Assembly (NCBI GenBank): GCA_015494795.1
Contig: WGAM01000004.1
Span: 1-39,258 of the forward strand
Reading direction: 5' to 3'
From: Campylobacterota bacterium
GTDB lineage: Bacteria; Campylobacterota; Campylobacteria; Campylobacterales; Sulfurovaceae
DNA length: 39,258 bases
This document shows, in pieces, positions 38,893 through 39,258 of this stretch. Numbering within the stretch: the first letter of the stretch is position 1; each line of letters opens with the position of its first letter. Below the pieces are notes generated by a model. That model had not been told where the DNA came from, searched no databases, and saw nothing but the letters and a program-made list of their open reading frames with translations. The position numbers and the translations under genes are program-made.

Positions 38893-39258
38893 ATGTTAAC
38901 AAAAATATTCTGTGAGATAGATGATTTTATGCAAGAGTTTGAAGAGGATTATAGAAGAAAATTGATAGAAGATAAAAATAGCCAGATAAAATATAATTCA
39001 AGATTATCATTAAGTGAAGTAATGAGTATTTTAGTCTATTATCACAGTTATGGAAATCGGACATTCAAAGATTTTTATCTGAAAACAGTATGTAGAAATT
39101 TAAAAACATGTTTTCCTAATCTGGTATCATATAATAGATTTATAGAGTTAATACCAACAGCATTGATACCACTTATAGCTTTTTTAAAACTCAAAAAAAT
39201 GGTAAAATCAGATACAATAACCTTTATAGACTCAACAAAAATAAGTGTATGTAACAAC
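38893..39258 (+). CDS. IS982-family transposase, N-terminal part
   Basis: Open frame through the window end: MLTKIFCEIDDFMQEFEEDYRRKLIEDKNSQIKYNSRLSLSEVMSILVYYHSYGNRTFKDFYLKTVCRNLKTCFPNLVSYNRFIELIPTALIPLIAFLKLKKMVKSDTITFIDSTKISVCNN, with the IS982-type N-terminus and a DST motif. Confidence 0.85.
   Translation, partial: MLTKIFCEIDDFMQEFEEDYRRKLIEDKNSQIKYNSRLSLSEVMSILVYYHSYGNRTFKDFYLKTVCRNLKTCFPNLVSYNRFIELIPTALIPLIAFLKLKKMVKSDTITFIDSTKISVCNN

Larger units (their letters stand above)
38812..39258 (+). mobile_element. IS982-like element, left end; right end outside window
   Basis: Terminal ACCTGAGTTCGACAAA-type end near 38810, then a transposase ORF. The opposite end is not visible, so the boundary is approximate. 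Confidence 0.65.

Noticed and set aside
39075-39257. Minus-strand 60-aa ORF at the window end
   Set aside because: Opposite the IS982-type transposase reading frame, which has a recognisable N-terminus.
1-39258. CRISPR array, tRNA or rRNA genes
   Set aside because: No regularly spaced direct repeats and no tRNA/rRNA signatures were seen by eye; a formal scan was not possible.
29953-39258. Composite transposon formed by the two insertion sequences
   Set aside because: The flanking elements belong to different families (IS4-like versus IS982-like), so they cannot form a classical composite transposon.

Overview
This is an AT-rich window that looks like a Campylobacterota (Sulfurovum/Sulfurimonas-type) chromosome, inferred from gene content and codon usage. 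Left to right it holds: (1) a partial cytochrome c and an RND-pump C-terminal remnant; (2) a sulfur-oxidation locus on the minus strand, soxX-Y-Z-A-B, with a porin, thioredoxin-like, DsrE-like and tandem-DUF302 proteins; (3) a polysaccharide-export lipoprotein; (4) a divergent two-gene sensory module, a secreted PilJ-like protein plus a 999-aa NIT-type hybrid histidine kinase with one canonical and two divergent receivers, followed by an unplaced lipoprotein; (5) ffh; (6) a nitrate-assimilation locus: PP2C/Ser-Thr kinase, NarK-type MFS, NirA-type nitrite reductase, a DmsB-DmsC fusion and a NasA-type nitrate reductase; (7) ribF, hemL, a sugar transferase, a GtrA protein and rimO; (8) an IS4-like element with perfect 19-bp terminal inverted repeats, next to an IS200/IS605-type hairpin and a toxin-less, DUF1778-like antitoxin ORF; (9) a CDF/TolC/HlyD/ABC efflux operon ending in a translationally coupled thioredoxin-fold-like small protein; (10) a Tat-signal protein of unknown function and a BI-1 family protein; (11) the start of an IS982-like element. 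No CRISPR array, rRNA or tRNA was recognised. The strongest candidates for something undescribed are the PilJ + NIT hybrid-kinase pair, the quinol-type (DmsBC-fused) assimilatory nitrate reductase locus, the TRX-like protein coupled to the ABC efflux operon, and the transposon-associated chimeric antitoxin.
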